64,000 nt of DNA, taken from Pseudodesulfovibrio sediminis. Its GTDB lineage: Bacteria; Desulfobacterota; Desulfovibrionia; Desulfovibrionales; Desulfovibrionaceae. Within the stretch, counting starts at the first letter, position 1. Each line of letters begins with the position of its first letter. The stretch spans positions 2,179,001-2,243,000 of the forward strand of contig NZ_AP024485.1 in assembly GCF_020886695.1 (NCBI RefSeq), written 5' to 3'. Both the position numbers and the translations under genes were made by a program. The notes under the pieces were generated by a model. That model saw only the letters and a program-made list of their open reading frames with translations, did not search any database and had not been told where the DNA came from. This document shows positions 8,550-18,037 of this stretch, piece by piece.

Positions 8550-9821
8550 TTATGTGGTCAGCAGTGCAGCGTAGAAGAACTCTCCCAGGGGCGAGTCCTC
8601 CGGGGTGGTCCATTCCGTCTTGAGCGCGACCTTGGGGTTGTGCTCGATAAACTGCTCGATGAGCTTTTCGTTTTCCTCGGGATTGAGCGTGCAGGTAATG
8701 ACGGCAATCCGCCCTCCGGGTTGCAGCGAATCAAGAGCATTCTGCAGGATTTCCATTTGAAGCTTTGTCAGGTCAACCAGATCGGATGGCTTGCGCTTCC
8801 ACTTGGTATCCGGACGACGGGAGAGCACGCCAAGGCCGGAGCAGGGCAGATCCAGCAGGATACTGCCGGGTTGACGCGGCGGACTGTCTGTGGCCGCATT
8901 GGCAACAAACGTCTCCACCTCGGACAATTCGCGGGTGAGCGCTGCCAGCCGCCCCTTGTGAGGATCTGAGGCAAAGACGTCCAGCCCTTTTTCGAGCAGG
9001 ATACGGGTCTTGCCGCCACGCCCGGCGCAGGCATCCCAAACCGGTGTGGGCCAGGATTCAGGAGAAAGGGCTTCGATGGCCTGACGGGCCGCAAAGGATT
9101 GGCGCGCCATGGGCTGGTCCGGCTCGTCCTCGAAAGCTGTACCCGCGGGCAGGGCAAAGCTGTACCCTTCGATATCAAGTATCTCCGGCCAGCCTGCGAT
9201 TTCAGGATAGATTTCATCCGCTTCGGGGTGGCCAAAGAGATTGAATCCCAGTGCCGGAGGGTGCAGTTGCGCTTCAAGATAGTGGATGGCGGCTTCTTCG
9301 CCATACTCCCTCCACCACATGTCCACCAGCCATTGTGGACAGGAATACCAACGCTTGAAAAATTCAGGCAGGGAAGCGTCCTTGCGATAATAATCGGGGT
9401 CGTGGGCGGCCTCGCCCAGCTCGGACACCCGTCTGAGCACGGCGTTGAACAACCCCGCCAGACGCGCCCCCGGTTTGGACTTGGAAAATTCAACGGCCCA
9501 GTCCACGGACGCATACGCCGGAACCTTGTCCAGAAACAAGATCTCGTAGGCGGCCACTCCCATGGCCAGACGCATTTTCGGATTGAGTTTGCCCGGGTCC
9601 TTGAGAAACCGGGACAGAACATACTCGATACGTCCCTTGAGCCGCATGTAGCCATAGGTCAGCTCCGTGGCCAACCCCGCATCGCGGGGGTCGATCTGAC
9701 CGGAGGAGAGCGCCACGTCAAGTGCAGCCTGGATATCCTGCTTGTCCATTAGGCAGCGGAAAAGTGCTTCGAGGGCCACCCGTCTCGCCGGAGGCAGGGG
9801 CTTAATGTAAGGTGCTTTCAT
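8550..9821 (-). CDS. rsmB: 16S rRNA (cytosine-5) methyltransferase, RsmB-like
   Basis: SAM-dependent m5C RNA methyltransferase of 423 residues. An N-terminal NusB-like RNA-binding domain (about residues 10-150) is followed by a Rossmann catalytic domain. The SAM-binding loop is DACAGRGGKT. The two catalytic cysteines are in LLDLPCSGLG (motif IV) and VITCTLNPEEN (motif VI). The NusB-plus-MTase layout is that of RsmB, which modifies C967 of 16S rRNA in E. coli; another m5C specificity cannot be excluded. It is monocistronic with its own terminator. Confidence 0.88.
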   Translation of the reverse strand: MKAPYIKPLPPARRVALEALFRCLMDKQDIQAALDVALSSGQIDPRDAGLATELTYGYMRLKGRIEYVLSRFLKDPGKLNPKMRLAMGVAAYEILFLDKVPAYASVDWAVEFSKSKPGARLAGLFNAVLRRVSELGEAAHDPDYYRKDASLPEFFKRWYSCPQWLVDMWWREYGEEAAIHYLEAQLHPPALGFNLFGHPEADEIYPEIAGWPEILDIEGYSFALPAGTAFEDEPDQPMARQSFAARQAIEALSPESWPTPVWDACAGRGGKTRILLEKGLDVFASDPHKGRLAALTRELSEVETFVANAATDSPPRQPGSILLDLPCSGLGVLSRRPDTKWKRKPSDLVDLTKLQMEILQNALDSLQPGGRIAVITCTLNPEENEKLIEQFIEHNPKVALKTEWTTPEDSPLGEFFYAALLTT

Positions 9822-9880
9822 GGGTATATCAGTTACGCCTACCGAAACGGCATTGCAAGCGACAACTTGCGAACAGAAAA

Positions 9881-9918
9881 CACCCCCTGTGACAATTCAG
9901 TGAAATTCACAGGGGGTG
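9881..9918 (-). terminator. Terminator of the small lipoprotein gene
   Basis: 12-bp perfect stem (9881-9892 with 9907-9918). On the minus strand it is followed by TTTTCTGTTC. It lies just after the stop of the lipoprotein gene at 9932. Confidence 0.75.
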
Positions 9919-9931
9919 CGGATTTTCCAGG

Positions 9932-10093
9932 CTAGTCAAGCATCTTCTTGGCAGCGTCACCGGCATCGTCAGCAGCCTTGTCCAACTGCTTGCCGGCTTT
10001 CTCCATGGGACCTTCTTCACTGCATCCGCTGAATGCCGGAACCATGAAGGCAAGAATACACGCCACAACAACAATCTTCTTCCAAACTTTCAT
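9932..10093 (-). CDS. Small entericidin-like lipoprotein
   Basis: A short gene of 53 codons. The translation begins MKVWKKIVVVACILAF, a lysine-plus-hydrophobic signal, and runs into the lipobox FSGC, giving a predicted mature lipoprotein of about 30 residues rich in Lys, Asp and Ala (AGKQLDKAADDAGDAAKK). This amphipathic, Ala/Asp/Lys-rich tail recalls entericidin-type lipoproteins. The ribosome site AGGAG is 7 bases before the ATG and a T-tailed terminator follows the stop, so the unit is complete. No function can be assigned beyond envelope location. Confidence 0.75.
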   Translation of the reverse strand: MKVWKKIVVVACILAFMVPAFSGCSEEGPMEKAGKQLDKAADDAGDAAKKMLD

Positions 10094-10249
10094 ATTAATC
10101 TCCTCTTAGTGTTTTCAGTATCTTCCCCATACCACAGCTTGTGAGAGTGGGACAGGTATGTTTTTTTTCGGGCAGCCCGACCGGAGGCGGAGTTCCTCTA
10201 CGGCGAGGATGAGATCTGTCCGAGAAATGTCCAGATGCCAAATCAAAGA

Positions 10250-12148
10250 CTATCTGTTCTCCAGTCGACAACTCTGGCTGTAATACGCCGTGCCGTTGCC
10301 CATATCGGTTGTCATCGGCTTGATGATCACATTGGCACAATGGCCGAACTTCATCCACCCCCCACGACGCATGACCACGGCCCGGTTGTGCAGCTCCTTG
10401 ACGGTCTCCATCTGGACCTGCATGGCCCCCTGCTCCGTGACCAGATAGACGTCCTCAGCCGGGTTCAGAGCAGCCCAGGCCGGGTTCTGCTTGGAAACAT
10501 AGATCACGGGCACGCCCCGTTGGTCTTCTTCGCGTATCTGTGAATGCAGGAACTTGCCACTCACCAATGTGAGCAGTTGCAGGGGGTAATCGGAGTCACG
10601 GGCAGGCTCCGGGTGCAGTGTTTCCGGGAATCGGTACAGCCCGTCAGGATGCCCGAATTCCATATTCCTGAAGGCGATAAACGGATGCTTCACCTTGACG
10701 AACCCGTTATCCATCAGCTCGTCATAGGAAATATCGGCTTTTTTCAAGCCCTCTCGGATACAGGTCTCACTGTCGGGAAAGAGCAATGGCTCACGTAGCC
10801 GAGCGGCCAGATCAGCGATGATTTCAAGATCGGACCGACATTCTCCACGCGGCTCCACGGCCTTGGCGCAATGGTTCACGCAGTTATGAACAAAGGAACC
10901 GAGGACGTCCTCGCGCTCGAACATGAACGCTGGAGGCAGGATCACGTCCGCCTGCATGGCCGTGTCATTCATGAACCCTTCCACCACGACCACAAAGGGC
11001 TTGCGGAAGGCGTCGACCACGGACAGGCAGTCCGGCACCTGATTGACCACATTGTGACCATCCACCCAGATGAAATCAATGGGCGGGTCTGCTTTTTTTA
11101 TTTCTGCCCCCATGTTCTGGATCAACAACTCGCGGCGGCTGCCGGAAGAGGCTCCGCCCTTGACCAGATGTGCCCAGGTGCCGAGGTTGCGACCTGATGA
11201 GATGTTGAAATACGCCCCGCCGCCACGGACACCGATATTGCCTGAGATCATGGCCAGGGCATTGATGAAGCGGACGTTCTCGCCGCCGAACAGATGACGC
11301 TGCAATCCCCAGCCGATGAGCGTGGCCACGTTGCCTGTGTCCGCGTACCAGTCATAGAGCATCTCCACGTCATCAGAAGACACCTCGCAGGCCATGCAGA
11401 GTTCCGCAAAATTCAGGCCGTCGACAAGACCGCGCAGGGTCGGCCAGTTGGCAGTGCGGTTGAGCACCCAGGGGTTGAGATCTCCGGCTTCCAGATAGAG
11501 CTTGAGCACGGCAGCGGCCAGAAAACGGTCCGTGCCTGGACGAATGACGATGTTGACGTCGGAAAATTCGGCTGTCTCGTCCCCGCCGGGGGAAATGGTC
11601 AGCACCTCGGTGCCGTTTTTGCGGGCCTTGGCAATGAGCGCATGCTGGTGGATGGAGCAGCGGGTCACGTCCCGGCCCCAGTTGATGATCCGGCTGGCGT
11701 TCAGGAGGTCCTCGGGATCATTGTGATTCAACACCCCGAAATCGCGCTGGCTGGCGACGATACCGGTATCATCGCACACGCTGCCGTAACTGGTGCTGGA
11801 CCCCAGCCGCTCGAACAGAACGGAACTCGCCGTGCCCACGATGCCTCGATATCCATGCCCGTGAATATGCAGGATGGACTCCGGGACTGCGCGCGCCGCG
11901 TCGAGCTTCTCCGCGATCACCCCCATGGCCTCATCCCAGCTCGCCTGCCGGAACGCGCCATTTTCCTTGACCAACGGCGTGACAAGCCGCTCCTCAGCGT
12001 CTATACGCTCAAAATAACGGGTGCCTTTCTTGCAGATAAAACCCTTGGTAAACGGATGCCTGGGGTTGCCCTTGATGGACTTCTTTTCTCCGTCCACAAT
12101 GAGCGAACAGGCATCGCCACAATCCATGGTGCAGGCGGTAATGGTCAT
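10250..12148 (-). CDS. Molybdopterin-dependent oxidoreductase (DMSO reductase family)
   Basis: Catalytic subunit-like protein of 632 residues. The N-terminus holds a [4Fe-4S] motif, C6-x3-C10-x3-C14 and C39 followed by KKG, as in the CxxDCxDxC subgroup of the family. It continues into the bis-MGD fold (WDEAMGVIAEKL, INWGRDVTRC, a C-terminal dinucleotide-binding domain ending near RRGGWMKFG). There is no twin-arginine signal, so it is probably cytoplasmic. No electron-transfer or membrane subunit is adjacent, and the substrate cannot be inferred. A GGAGGA ribosome site supports the start. The cofactor genes mobB and moeA are 14 kb away. Confidence 0.88.
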   Translation of the reverse strand: MTITACTMDCGDACSLIVDGEKKSIKGNPRHPFTKGFICKKGTRYFERIDAEERLVTPLVKENGAFRQASWDEAMGVIAEKLDAARAVPESILHIHGHGYRGIVGTASSVLFERLGSSTSYGSVCDDTGIVASQRDFGVLNHNDPEDLLNASRIINWGRDVTRCSIHQHALIAKARKNGTEVLTISPGGDETAEFSDVNIVIRPGTDRFLAAAVLKLYLEAGDLNPWVLNRTANWPTLRGLVDGLNFAELCMACEVSSDDVEMLYDWYADTGNVATLIGWGLQRHLFGGENVRFINALAMISGNIGVRGGGAYFNISSGRNLGTWAHLVKGGASSGSRRELLIQNMGAEIKKADPPIDFIWVDGHNVVNQVPDCLSVVDAFRKPFVVVVEGFMNDTAMQADVILPPAFMFEREDVLGSFVHNCVNHCAKAVEPRGECRSDLEIIADLAARLREPLLFPDSETCIREGLKKADISYDELMDNGFVKVKHPFIAFRNMEFGHPDGLYRFPETLHPEPARDSDYPLQLLTLVSGKFLHSQIREEDQRGVPVIYVSKQNPAWAALNPAEDVYLVTEQGAMQVQMETVKELHNRAVVMRRGGWMKFGHCANVIIKPMTTDMGNGTAYYSQSCRLENR

Positions 12149-12351
12149 GATTCTCGTCCTCCGGCCCTGAGAGTGGAGGAGTTTGCCAAGCAGGTCAAAT
12201 GCTAAAGTGGAGAAAATACCCCTTTACCCATCTCGGCAGATAACGCGAAAAACAAGGGCATCAGCCACTCTTTTTTTGACAATCACACGCGTATGGTCTA
12301 ACCAGATTCGGTTCCAGCCATCTGATAATTAGTAAGGATTATATATACACC

Positions 12352-13593
12352 ATGGCCAAAGTACAAAAAATCAAAGGATTCGTGGACCTCTTTCCGGAAG
12401 AGGCCAGCAAATTCACGTTCATGGAAACCAGTGCCCGTGAAGTGTTCTCTCGCTACGGATTCGGCGAGCTGCGCACGCCCGTCCTCGAAAAGACCGAGCT
12501 CTTCCAGAAGTCCATCGGTGAAGACACCGACGTGGTGGGCAAGGAAATGTTCACCTTCCCGGACCGCAAGAATCGCCTGCTGACCATGCGTCCTGAGGCC
12601 ACCGCCGGCGTTGTCCGTGCGTTCATCGACTCCAAGACCCACCAGCCGGGCAAGATTTCCAAATTTTTCACGTTCGGCCCCATGTTCCGCTACGAACGCC
12701 CGCAAAAAGGACGCCAGCGTCAATTCTATCAGCTCGACGCCGAGATTTTCGGCGCTCCCGAAGCGCAGGCCGACGCCGAACTGATCCTGATGCTCATGAC
12801 TTTCCTGAACGGGATCGGGCTGAACAAGTTGACCGTTGAGCTGAACTCCCTCGGCTGCCACGAATGCCGCCCCACGTACAAGCAGGCTCTGGTGGACTAC
12901 TACAAGGCCAAGGACAAGGACAGTTTCTGCGAAGACTGCCAGCGCCGCATGGAGACCAACCCGCTGCGCGTGCTCGATTGCAAGGTCCCGACCTGCAAAG
13001 AGCTGGTGGCAGACGCCCCGAACATCACGGATCACCTGTGCGAGGAGTGCGAGACCCATTTCATGGACGTCAAGACCATCCTCGACGGTGCGGGTATCGA
13101 GTATGTGCTCAACCCCCGACTGGTGCGCGGCCTGGATTACTATGTACGCACCTGTTTCGAAGTGGCCTCCTTCGACATCGGCTCCCAGACCGCGGTGGCG
13201 GGTGGCGGCCGGTATGACGGCCTGGTCAAGAACCTCGGCGGCCCCGACTGCTCGGCCACGGGTTTTGCCTGTGGTATGGAGCGGCTGGCCATGCTGCTCG
13301 ACCAGTTGGAAGCCGAGCAACCGGATTTCTATCTTGCCGTGGTGGACAACGACGCAGCCAATGCGGCCATGCTCTTTGCCCAGGAACTGCGCGACAAGGG
13401 CTTGAAGGGCGAAGTCAGTTTTTCCGGCGGGTCCATGAAGTCCCGCATGCGCGCAGCCAACAAGACCGGCGCAAAGGTCTGCCTGATCATGGGCGGCGAC
13501 GAGCTGGCAAACAAGACTATCACCGTCAAGGACATGGTGGGCGATCGCGAACAGGAAACACTGGATCGCGCCCTGTACCTGGCGAGTTTGTAA
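12352..13593 (+). CDS. hisS: Histidyl-tRNA synthetase
   Basis: Class II aminoacyl-tRNA synthetase, 413 residues, charging tRNA-His. Class II motif 2 is visible as FRYERPQKGRQRQFYQLDAE, preceded by the TMRPEATAGVVRAF segment. The HisRS signature LVRGLDYYVRTCFEV is near residue 260, and motif 3 GFACGMERLAM near 305. The C-terminal anticodon-binding domain runs from about residue 320. It begins the hisS-aspS pair, with 52 bases between the genes, a common arrangement in bacteria. Confidence 0.97.
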   Translation: MAKVQKIKGFVDLFPEEASKFTFMETSAREVFSRYGFGELRTPVLEKTELFQKSIGEDTDVVGKEMFTFPDRKNRLLTMRPEATAGVVRAFIDSKTHQPGKISKFFTFGPMFRYERPQKGRQRQFYQLDAEIFGAPEAQADAELILMLMTFLNGIGLNKLTVELNSLGCHECRPTYKQALVDYYKAKDKDSFCEDCQRRMETNPLRVLDCKVPTCKELVADAPNITDHLCEECETHFMDVKTILDGAGIEYVLNPRLVRGLDYYVRTCFEVASFDIGSQTAVAGGGRYDGLVKNLGGPDCSATGFACGMERLAMLLDQLEAEQPDFYLAVVDNDAANAAMLFAQELRDKGLKGEVSFSGGSMKSRMRAANKTGAKVCLIMGGDELANKTITVKDMVGDREQETLDRALYLASL

Positions 13594-13645
13594 CGAATAT
13601 CACGGCCGGTCTGTACCAGCCGACATCATTTGAGACGGAGAGAGA

Positions 13646-15469
13646 ATGTCTGAACAAGAAAGAGATTACGACGAGTTTCGCGTCATTGAAGACCTTGGTG
13701 GCTGGAGACGGACCCACCATAACAACGAGCTGACCGCAGCCAACATGGATGAGGAAGTCTGCCTCATGGGCTGGGTTCAGTTCAGACGCGACCACGGCGG
13801 GCTGATTTTCCTGGACCTGCGTGACCGCGAAGGCCTGACCCAGGTTGTGTTCAACCCTGAAGACAACACCGAGGTGCACGAACGCGCCCACGCCATCCGT
13901 CCCGAATACGTCATTGCCATCAAGGGCAAGGTCCGCCCCCGTCCCGAGGGCATGGCCAACCCGAACATGGTCACCGGCGAAGTGGAGATCGAGGTCACCG
14001 AGTACAAGCTGCTCAACACCTCCGAGACTCCGCCGTTCTCCATCGAGGATCGCGTCGAGGTCGGTGAGAACCTGCGCCTCAAGTACCGCTTCCTGGACCT
14101 GCGCCGCCCCTCCCTTGCCCGGAATTTCATCATCCGCAACAAGGCTGCCCAGTCGGTCCGCCGCTATCTGGACGGCCTCGGTTTCCTTGAAATCGAAACG
14201 CCCATGCTGACCAAGTCCACGCCCGAAGGCGCCCGTGACTTCCTGGTCCCCAGCCGCGTCAATCTGGGCGAGTTCTACGCCCTGCCGCAGTCCCCGCAGC
14301 TGTTCAAGCAGATGCTCATGGTCTCCGGCATGGACCGCTACTTCCAGATCGTCAAATGTTTCCGCGACGAAGACCTGCGCGCCGACCGCCAGCCCGAGTT
14401 CACACAGATCGATATCGAGATGAGCTTCCCGGACGAGGCCCTCATTCAGGACATGGCCGAAGGCATGATCAAGAAGCTCTTCAAGGAGACTATTGATGTG
14501 GACCTGCCTGCCGAGTTCCCGCGCATGACCTTCAACGACGCCATGCGCGACTACGGCGTGGACAAGCCCGACCTCCGCTTCGAGCTCAAGCACATCGACA
14601 TCACCGATGTGTTCAAGGAATCCGGGTTCAAGGTCTTTGCCTCTTCGGAGCTGGTCAAGGTCATGGTTGTCCCCGGCGGCGCCAAGCTGTCCCGCAAGGA
14701 AATCGACCAGTACACCAAATACGTTGAAATTTACGGTTCCAAGGGCCTTGCCTGGATCAAGGTCAAGGAAGACGGCGAATGGCAGTCGCCCATCGTCAAG
14801 TTCTTCTCCGAAGAAGAGATCGCCACTCTGCGCGAGCGTTCCGGCTGCCAGCCCGGCGACATCCTCTTCTTCCAGGCCGGTCCCGCCGATATCGCCAACG
14901 CCGCGCTGGGCAACCTGCGCTGCGAGATCGCCAAGGACACCGGACTCATCGACGACTCCGTGTTCAAGCCGGTCTGGATCACCGACTTCCCCCTGCTCGA
15001 GTACGACGCCGAGGAGAAACGCTACGTTGCCCGTCACCATCCCTTTACTTCGGCCCGGCCGGAGCAGATGGAAGTGCTCAAGAACGATCCGGGCAGCGCC
15101 ATTGCCCGCGCCTATGACCTGGTCATGAACGGCTACGAGGTTGGCGGCGGTTCCATCCGCATCCACACCCCGGAACAGCAGGAGAGCATGTTTGCCGCAC
15201 TCGGCATCGGAGAAGAGGAAGCCCGCGAAAAGTTCGGTTTCCTTATGGACGCCCTCAAGTTCGGCGCACCGCCCCACGGCGGCATCGCCTTTGGTCTGGA
15301 TCGACTGATCATGATCCTTACCGGCTCCAAGTCCATCCGCGACGTCATCGCCTTCCCCAAGACGCAGAAGGCGACCTGCCTGATGACTGAGGCACCGTCC
15401 GAAGTTCCCAACAAACAACTTCGGGAACTCGGCGTGCGGCTACGGGAAAAGAAAAAAACCGAAGAATAA
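13646..15469 (+). CDS. aspS: Aspartyl-tRNA synthetase
   Basis: Class II synthetase of 607 residues, the length expected for the bacterial type with an insertion domain. It has an N-terminal OB-fold anticodon-binding domain ([20 protein letters not shown]). The catalytic core includes [14 protein letters not shown], motif 2 [20 protein letters not shown] and motif 3 [15 protein letters not shown] near the C-terminus. Whether it is discriminating or also charges tRNA-Asn is not clear; no gatCAB genes are in view. It is followed by a strong terminator. Confidence 0.97.
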   Translation: MSEQERDYDEFRVIEDLGGWRRTHHNNELTAANMDEEVCLMGWVQFRRDHGGLIFLDLRDREGLTQVVFNPEDNTEVHERAHAIRPEYVIAIKGKVRPRPEGMANPNMVTGEVEIEVTEYKLLNTSETPPFSIEDRVEVGENLRLKYRFLDLRRPSLARNFIIRNKAAQSVRRYLDGLGFLEIETPMLTKSTPEGARDFLVPSRVNLGEFYALPQSPQLFKQMLMVSGMDRYFQIVKCFRDEDLRADRQPEFTQIDIEMSFPDEALIQDMAEGMIKKLFKETIDVDLPAEFPRMTFNDAMRDYGVDKPDLRFELKHIDITDVFKESGFKVFASSELVKVMVVPGGAKLSRKEIDQYTKYVEIYGSKGLAWIKVKEDGEWQSPIVKFFSEEEIATLRERSGCQPGDILFFQAGPADIANAALGNLRCEIAKDTGLIDDSVFKPVWITDFPLLEYDAEEKRYVARHHPFTSARPEQMEVLKNDPGSAIARAYDLVMNGYEVGGGSIRIHTPEQQESMFAALGIGEEEAREKFGFLMDALKFGAPPHGGIAFGLDRLIMILTGSKSIRDVIAFPKTQKATCLMTEAPSEVPNKQLRELGVRLREKKKTEE

Positions 15470-15476
15470 TCAAGCC

Positions 15477-15511
15477 GCGAGGGGAAAACGAAAGTTTTCC
15501 CCTCGCTTTTT
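15477..15511 (+). terminator. Rho-independent terminator of aspS
   Basis: 13-bp perfect stem (15477-15489 with 15494-15506), GAAA tetraloop, then TTTTT at 15507-15511. Confidence 0.92.
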
Positions 15512-15665
15512 GAAAAAGAAATCTTAATACTAGAACGTATCCACCTATCCGTCGCCTATGGGTCTCATGCATGATTCACCCTCAGCACGGCGCGATATAA
15601 AGTTTTGGAAGATTCTCAAGCGCCCCTTTTTTCAGCAAAGGGCTTGAGCCGCCGGAGGCAAAAAA

Positions 15666-16163
15666 ATGAAATTGGAAATATGCACATGGCCCGATGACGT
15701 GCTGGCTGCCAAGGCCGAGCCCATCACCGAGGTCACTCCTGAGCTCAAAGAGCTCATCGAAGATATGATCGAAACCATGTACGAGTCCGATGGTGTTGGC
15801 CTGGCCGCACCGCAGGTGGGTAAGCCCATTCGTTTGATCTGTGTGGACCAGACCGGTCCCAAAATCAGAGGCGACCTGCGCATACTGATCAATCCGGAGA
15901 TCACCGCATGCGACGGCGCAGTCGACTCCGAAGAAGGATGTTTGAGCTGCCCGGAACTGAACCTGAAGGTCAAACGCAAAGAGCGTGTCTCGGTCAAGGC
16001 ACTGGACCAAAACGGTAAGGAAGTCTGCATCGACGCAGATGGATTCCTGGCCATTGTCCTGCAACATGAGATCGACCATCTTGAGGGTGTCACTCTGGCT
16101 GACCGCGCTGGTCGGCTGAAGCAGACCCTGTATCGAAAAAAAGCCCTGAAGTGGAAAGCGTAG
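15666..16163 (+). CDS. def: Peptide deformylase
   Basis: Metallo-hydrolase of 165 residues that removes the N-formyl group from nascent proteins. All three family motifs are present: GVGLAAPQVG (motif 1), EEGCLSCPE (motif 2, with the metal-binding cysteine) and QHEIDHLEG (motif 3, with the two histidines and catalytic glutamate). It is followed at once by fmt, the enzyme adding the formyl group, a standard pair. The C-terminus is basic (LYRKKALKWKA). Confidence 0.97.
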   Translation: MKLEICTWPDDVLAAKAEPITEVTPELKELIEDMIETMYESDGVGLAAPQVGKPIRLICVDQTGPKIRGDLRILINPEITACDGAVDSEEGCLSCPELNLKVKRKERVSVKALDQNGKEVCIDADGFLAIVLQHEIDHLEGVTLADRAGRLKQTLYRKKALKWKA

Positions 16164-16177
16164 CGGGAAGGAACAAC

Positions 16178-17182
16178 GTGGAAGATAGCAATCAAAAGCA
16201 GCTCAGCTCCCCGGAATCCTGGGGCGCAGTGGATTTGAAGTCCCTGCGCACCGTATTCATGGGCACCCCGGATTTCGCGGCCGAAGCCCTCAGCATACTG
16301 CTTCAATTCGATGCAGCCGAAGTGGTGGGCGTGTACACACAGCCCGACCGCCCGTGCGGCCGTGGTCGTCAGTGCAAGCCTTCCGCGGTCAAAGAGGTGG
16401 CCCTGAAAAACGACATCCCCGTTTTTCAGCCAGTGAATTTCAAGGAGCAGGCCGACATTGACGAACTGGCCGCGCTCAAGCCTGACGTGCTCGTGGTGGC
16501 CGCCTACGGATTGATCCTGCCCCAGGCCGTGCTCGACATCCCCACCATCCACCCGCTCAACATCCACGCCTCGCTCCTGCCCCAGTGGCGCGGAGCAGCC
16601 CCTATCCAACGGGCCATCGAGAACGGCGATGTGGTCACCGGCATCTCCATCATGAAAATGGAGGCAGGGCTGGACACCGGACCCGTCATGGTCCAGCGGG
16701 CGCTCCGCATCGGTCACAACGACCACGCGGGCACCATCCACGACGAGCTGGCCAAGCTCGGCGGTATCTGCATCTGCGAGGCCATGGCCCGCCTGCAGAC
16801 CGGAGCCTATGATTTCAAGGAACAGGATCACGACATCGCCACCTACGCCAAAAAACTGGAAAAGAAGGAAGGCGAAATCGACTGGAACCGACCCGCCAAG
16901 GCCATCCACAACCAGATTCGCGCCATGTACCCGTGGCCCGGTGCCTTCTTTGACTGGACCAACCCGGACGGCAAGACCATCCGCCTGAACGTCACACCCG
17001 GCGAAGTGTCCGAAGAGGCCGCACCCAAGGTCGACCCCGGCACCATTCTCGGCGAAATGGACGGCAAGCTCGGCATTGTCACCGCAGACACGATCTACCT
17101 GACCCCCGAAGTGAAGCCGCAGGGCAAGAAAGCCATGGACGCCACCGCTTTTTCCTGCGGATACATGAGGGAATGCAAATAA
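16178..17182 (+). CDS. fmt: Methionyl-tRNA formyltransferase
   Basis: Transfers a formyl group from 10-formyl-THF to initiator Met-tRNA. The catalytic domain begins LRTVFMGTPDFAAEAL, and the active-site segment LNIHASLLPQWRGAAPIQRAI is near residues 127-147. The C-terminal tRNA-binding domain follows residue 200. I place the start at the GTG at 16178, about 6 bases after a GGAAGGAA ribosome site, giving 334 residues. An in-frame ATG at 16151 overlaps the end of def and would add nine residues. Both leave an unusually long leader of more than 20 residues before the family's normal N-terminus. Confidence 0.94.
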   Translation: MEDSNQKQLSSPESWGAVDLKSLRTVFMGTPDFAAEALSILLQFDAAEVVGVYTQPDRPCGRGRQCKPSAVKEVALKNDIPVFQPVNFKEQADIDELAALKPDVLVVAAYGLILPQAVLDIPTIHPLNIHASLLPQWRGAAPIQRAIENGDVVTGISIMKMEAGLDTGPVMVQRALRIGHNDHAGTIHDELAKLGGICICEAMARLQTGAYDFKEQDHDIATYAKKLEKKEGEIDWNRPAKAIHNQIRAMYPWPGAFFDWTNPDGKTIRLNVTPGEVSEEAAPKVDPGTILGEMDGKLGIVTADTIYLTPEVKPQGKKAMDATAFSCGYMRECK

Positions 17183-17192
17183 AGGGCACAGC

Positions 17193-18014
17193 GTGAAACA
17201 GCCGCACGCCATAAGCAAGGCGCGCAAGCGCCTCTTCATCGGACTCATTTCCGGATCTTGTCTGGTGGTCTGCCTCTTTCTAATGGCCCTGTGGCTGGTC
17301 CCGTTCATCGGGCTGGACGCCATTCACCCCTATGCCAAATGGGCGCTGGGCGGCGTGGTGCTCCTCGGCATCGGGTTTGTCTGCGTTGGCTATTGGGGCC
17401 TGTTCCTCAACATCATCACCAAAAAGCAGATCCTCGGCTCCAAACGATTCCGCGGACTGACCATAAAGCTCTTCCTGCCGCTCATGGTCCTGCTGGGCAG
17501 GCTCATCGGCTTTGAAAAGCAACACATCATGCTCTCGTTCATCTCCGTGAACAACGAGCTGGTGCTGGCCGAAGCAGGCCGCTACGCCCCCAAGGACATA
17601 CTGCTGCTCATGCCGCACTGCCTCCAAAATTCCCGGTGCGACAAACGCCTGACCTATGACATCAACAACTGCGACCGGTGCGGCAAGTGTCCTATCGCCG
17701 GGCTGCTCGAACTGCACGACACCTATGGCGTAAATCTGGCCGTGGCCACGGGCGGCACTGTTGCCCGACGCATCGTGGTCCAGCTCAGGCCGAAGCTGAT
17801 CATTGCCGTTGCCTGCTACCGCGACCTTTCCAGCGGCATTCAGGATACCTACCCCCTGCCGGTCTACGGCGTGCTCAACGAACGGCCTCACGGTCCCTGT
17901 CTCGACACCACGGTGGCCCTCGATCAGGTGGAGGAAATGCTCCACAGATTCATTGACCCGAACACGGCCAAGTCCGGCAAGACCATCTCCACCGGCCAGG
18001 CAGCCCAAAGCTGA
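17193..18014 (+). CDS. DUF116 family membrane-anchored protein
   Basis: Protein of 273 residues starting with GTG. Two N-terminal transmembrane segments (about residues 15-37 and 48-75) anchor a cytoplasmic domain of the DUF116 type. That domain has a cysteine cluster (HCLQNSRC, then NCDRCGKCPI) likely to hold a metal or Fe-S centre, and a later GGTVARR motif. Such proteins often follow def-fmt in Deltaproteobacteria, as here, 10 bases after fmt, so cotranscription is likely. The biochemical role is unknown. Confidence 0.85.
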   Translation: MKQPHAISKARKRLFIGLISGSCLVVCLFLMALWLVPFIGLDAIHPYAKWALGGVVLLGIGFVCVGYWGLFLNIITKKQILGSKRFRGLTIKLFLPLMVLLGRLIGFEKQHIMLSFISVNNELVLAEAGRYAPKDILLLMPHCLQNSRCDKRLTYDINNCDRCGKCPIAGLLELHDTYGVNLAVATGGTVARRIVVQLRPKLIIAVACYRDLSSGIQDTYPLPVYGVLNERPHGPCLDTTVALDQVEEMLHRFIDPNTAKSGKTISTGQAAQS

Positions 18015-18037
18015 TTCGGGCAAGGCTCTCCACCCCC

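Noticed and set aside
13526-15418. 630-codon minus-strand open frame opposite aspS
   Set aside because: Shadow frame created by codon bias of aspS; its repetitive His/Gly/Asp-rich translation is typical of such antisense frames.
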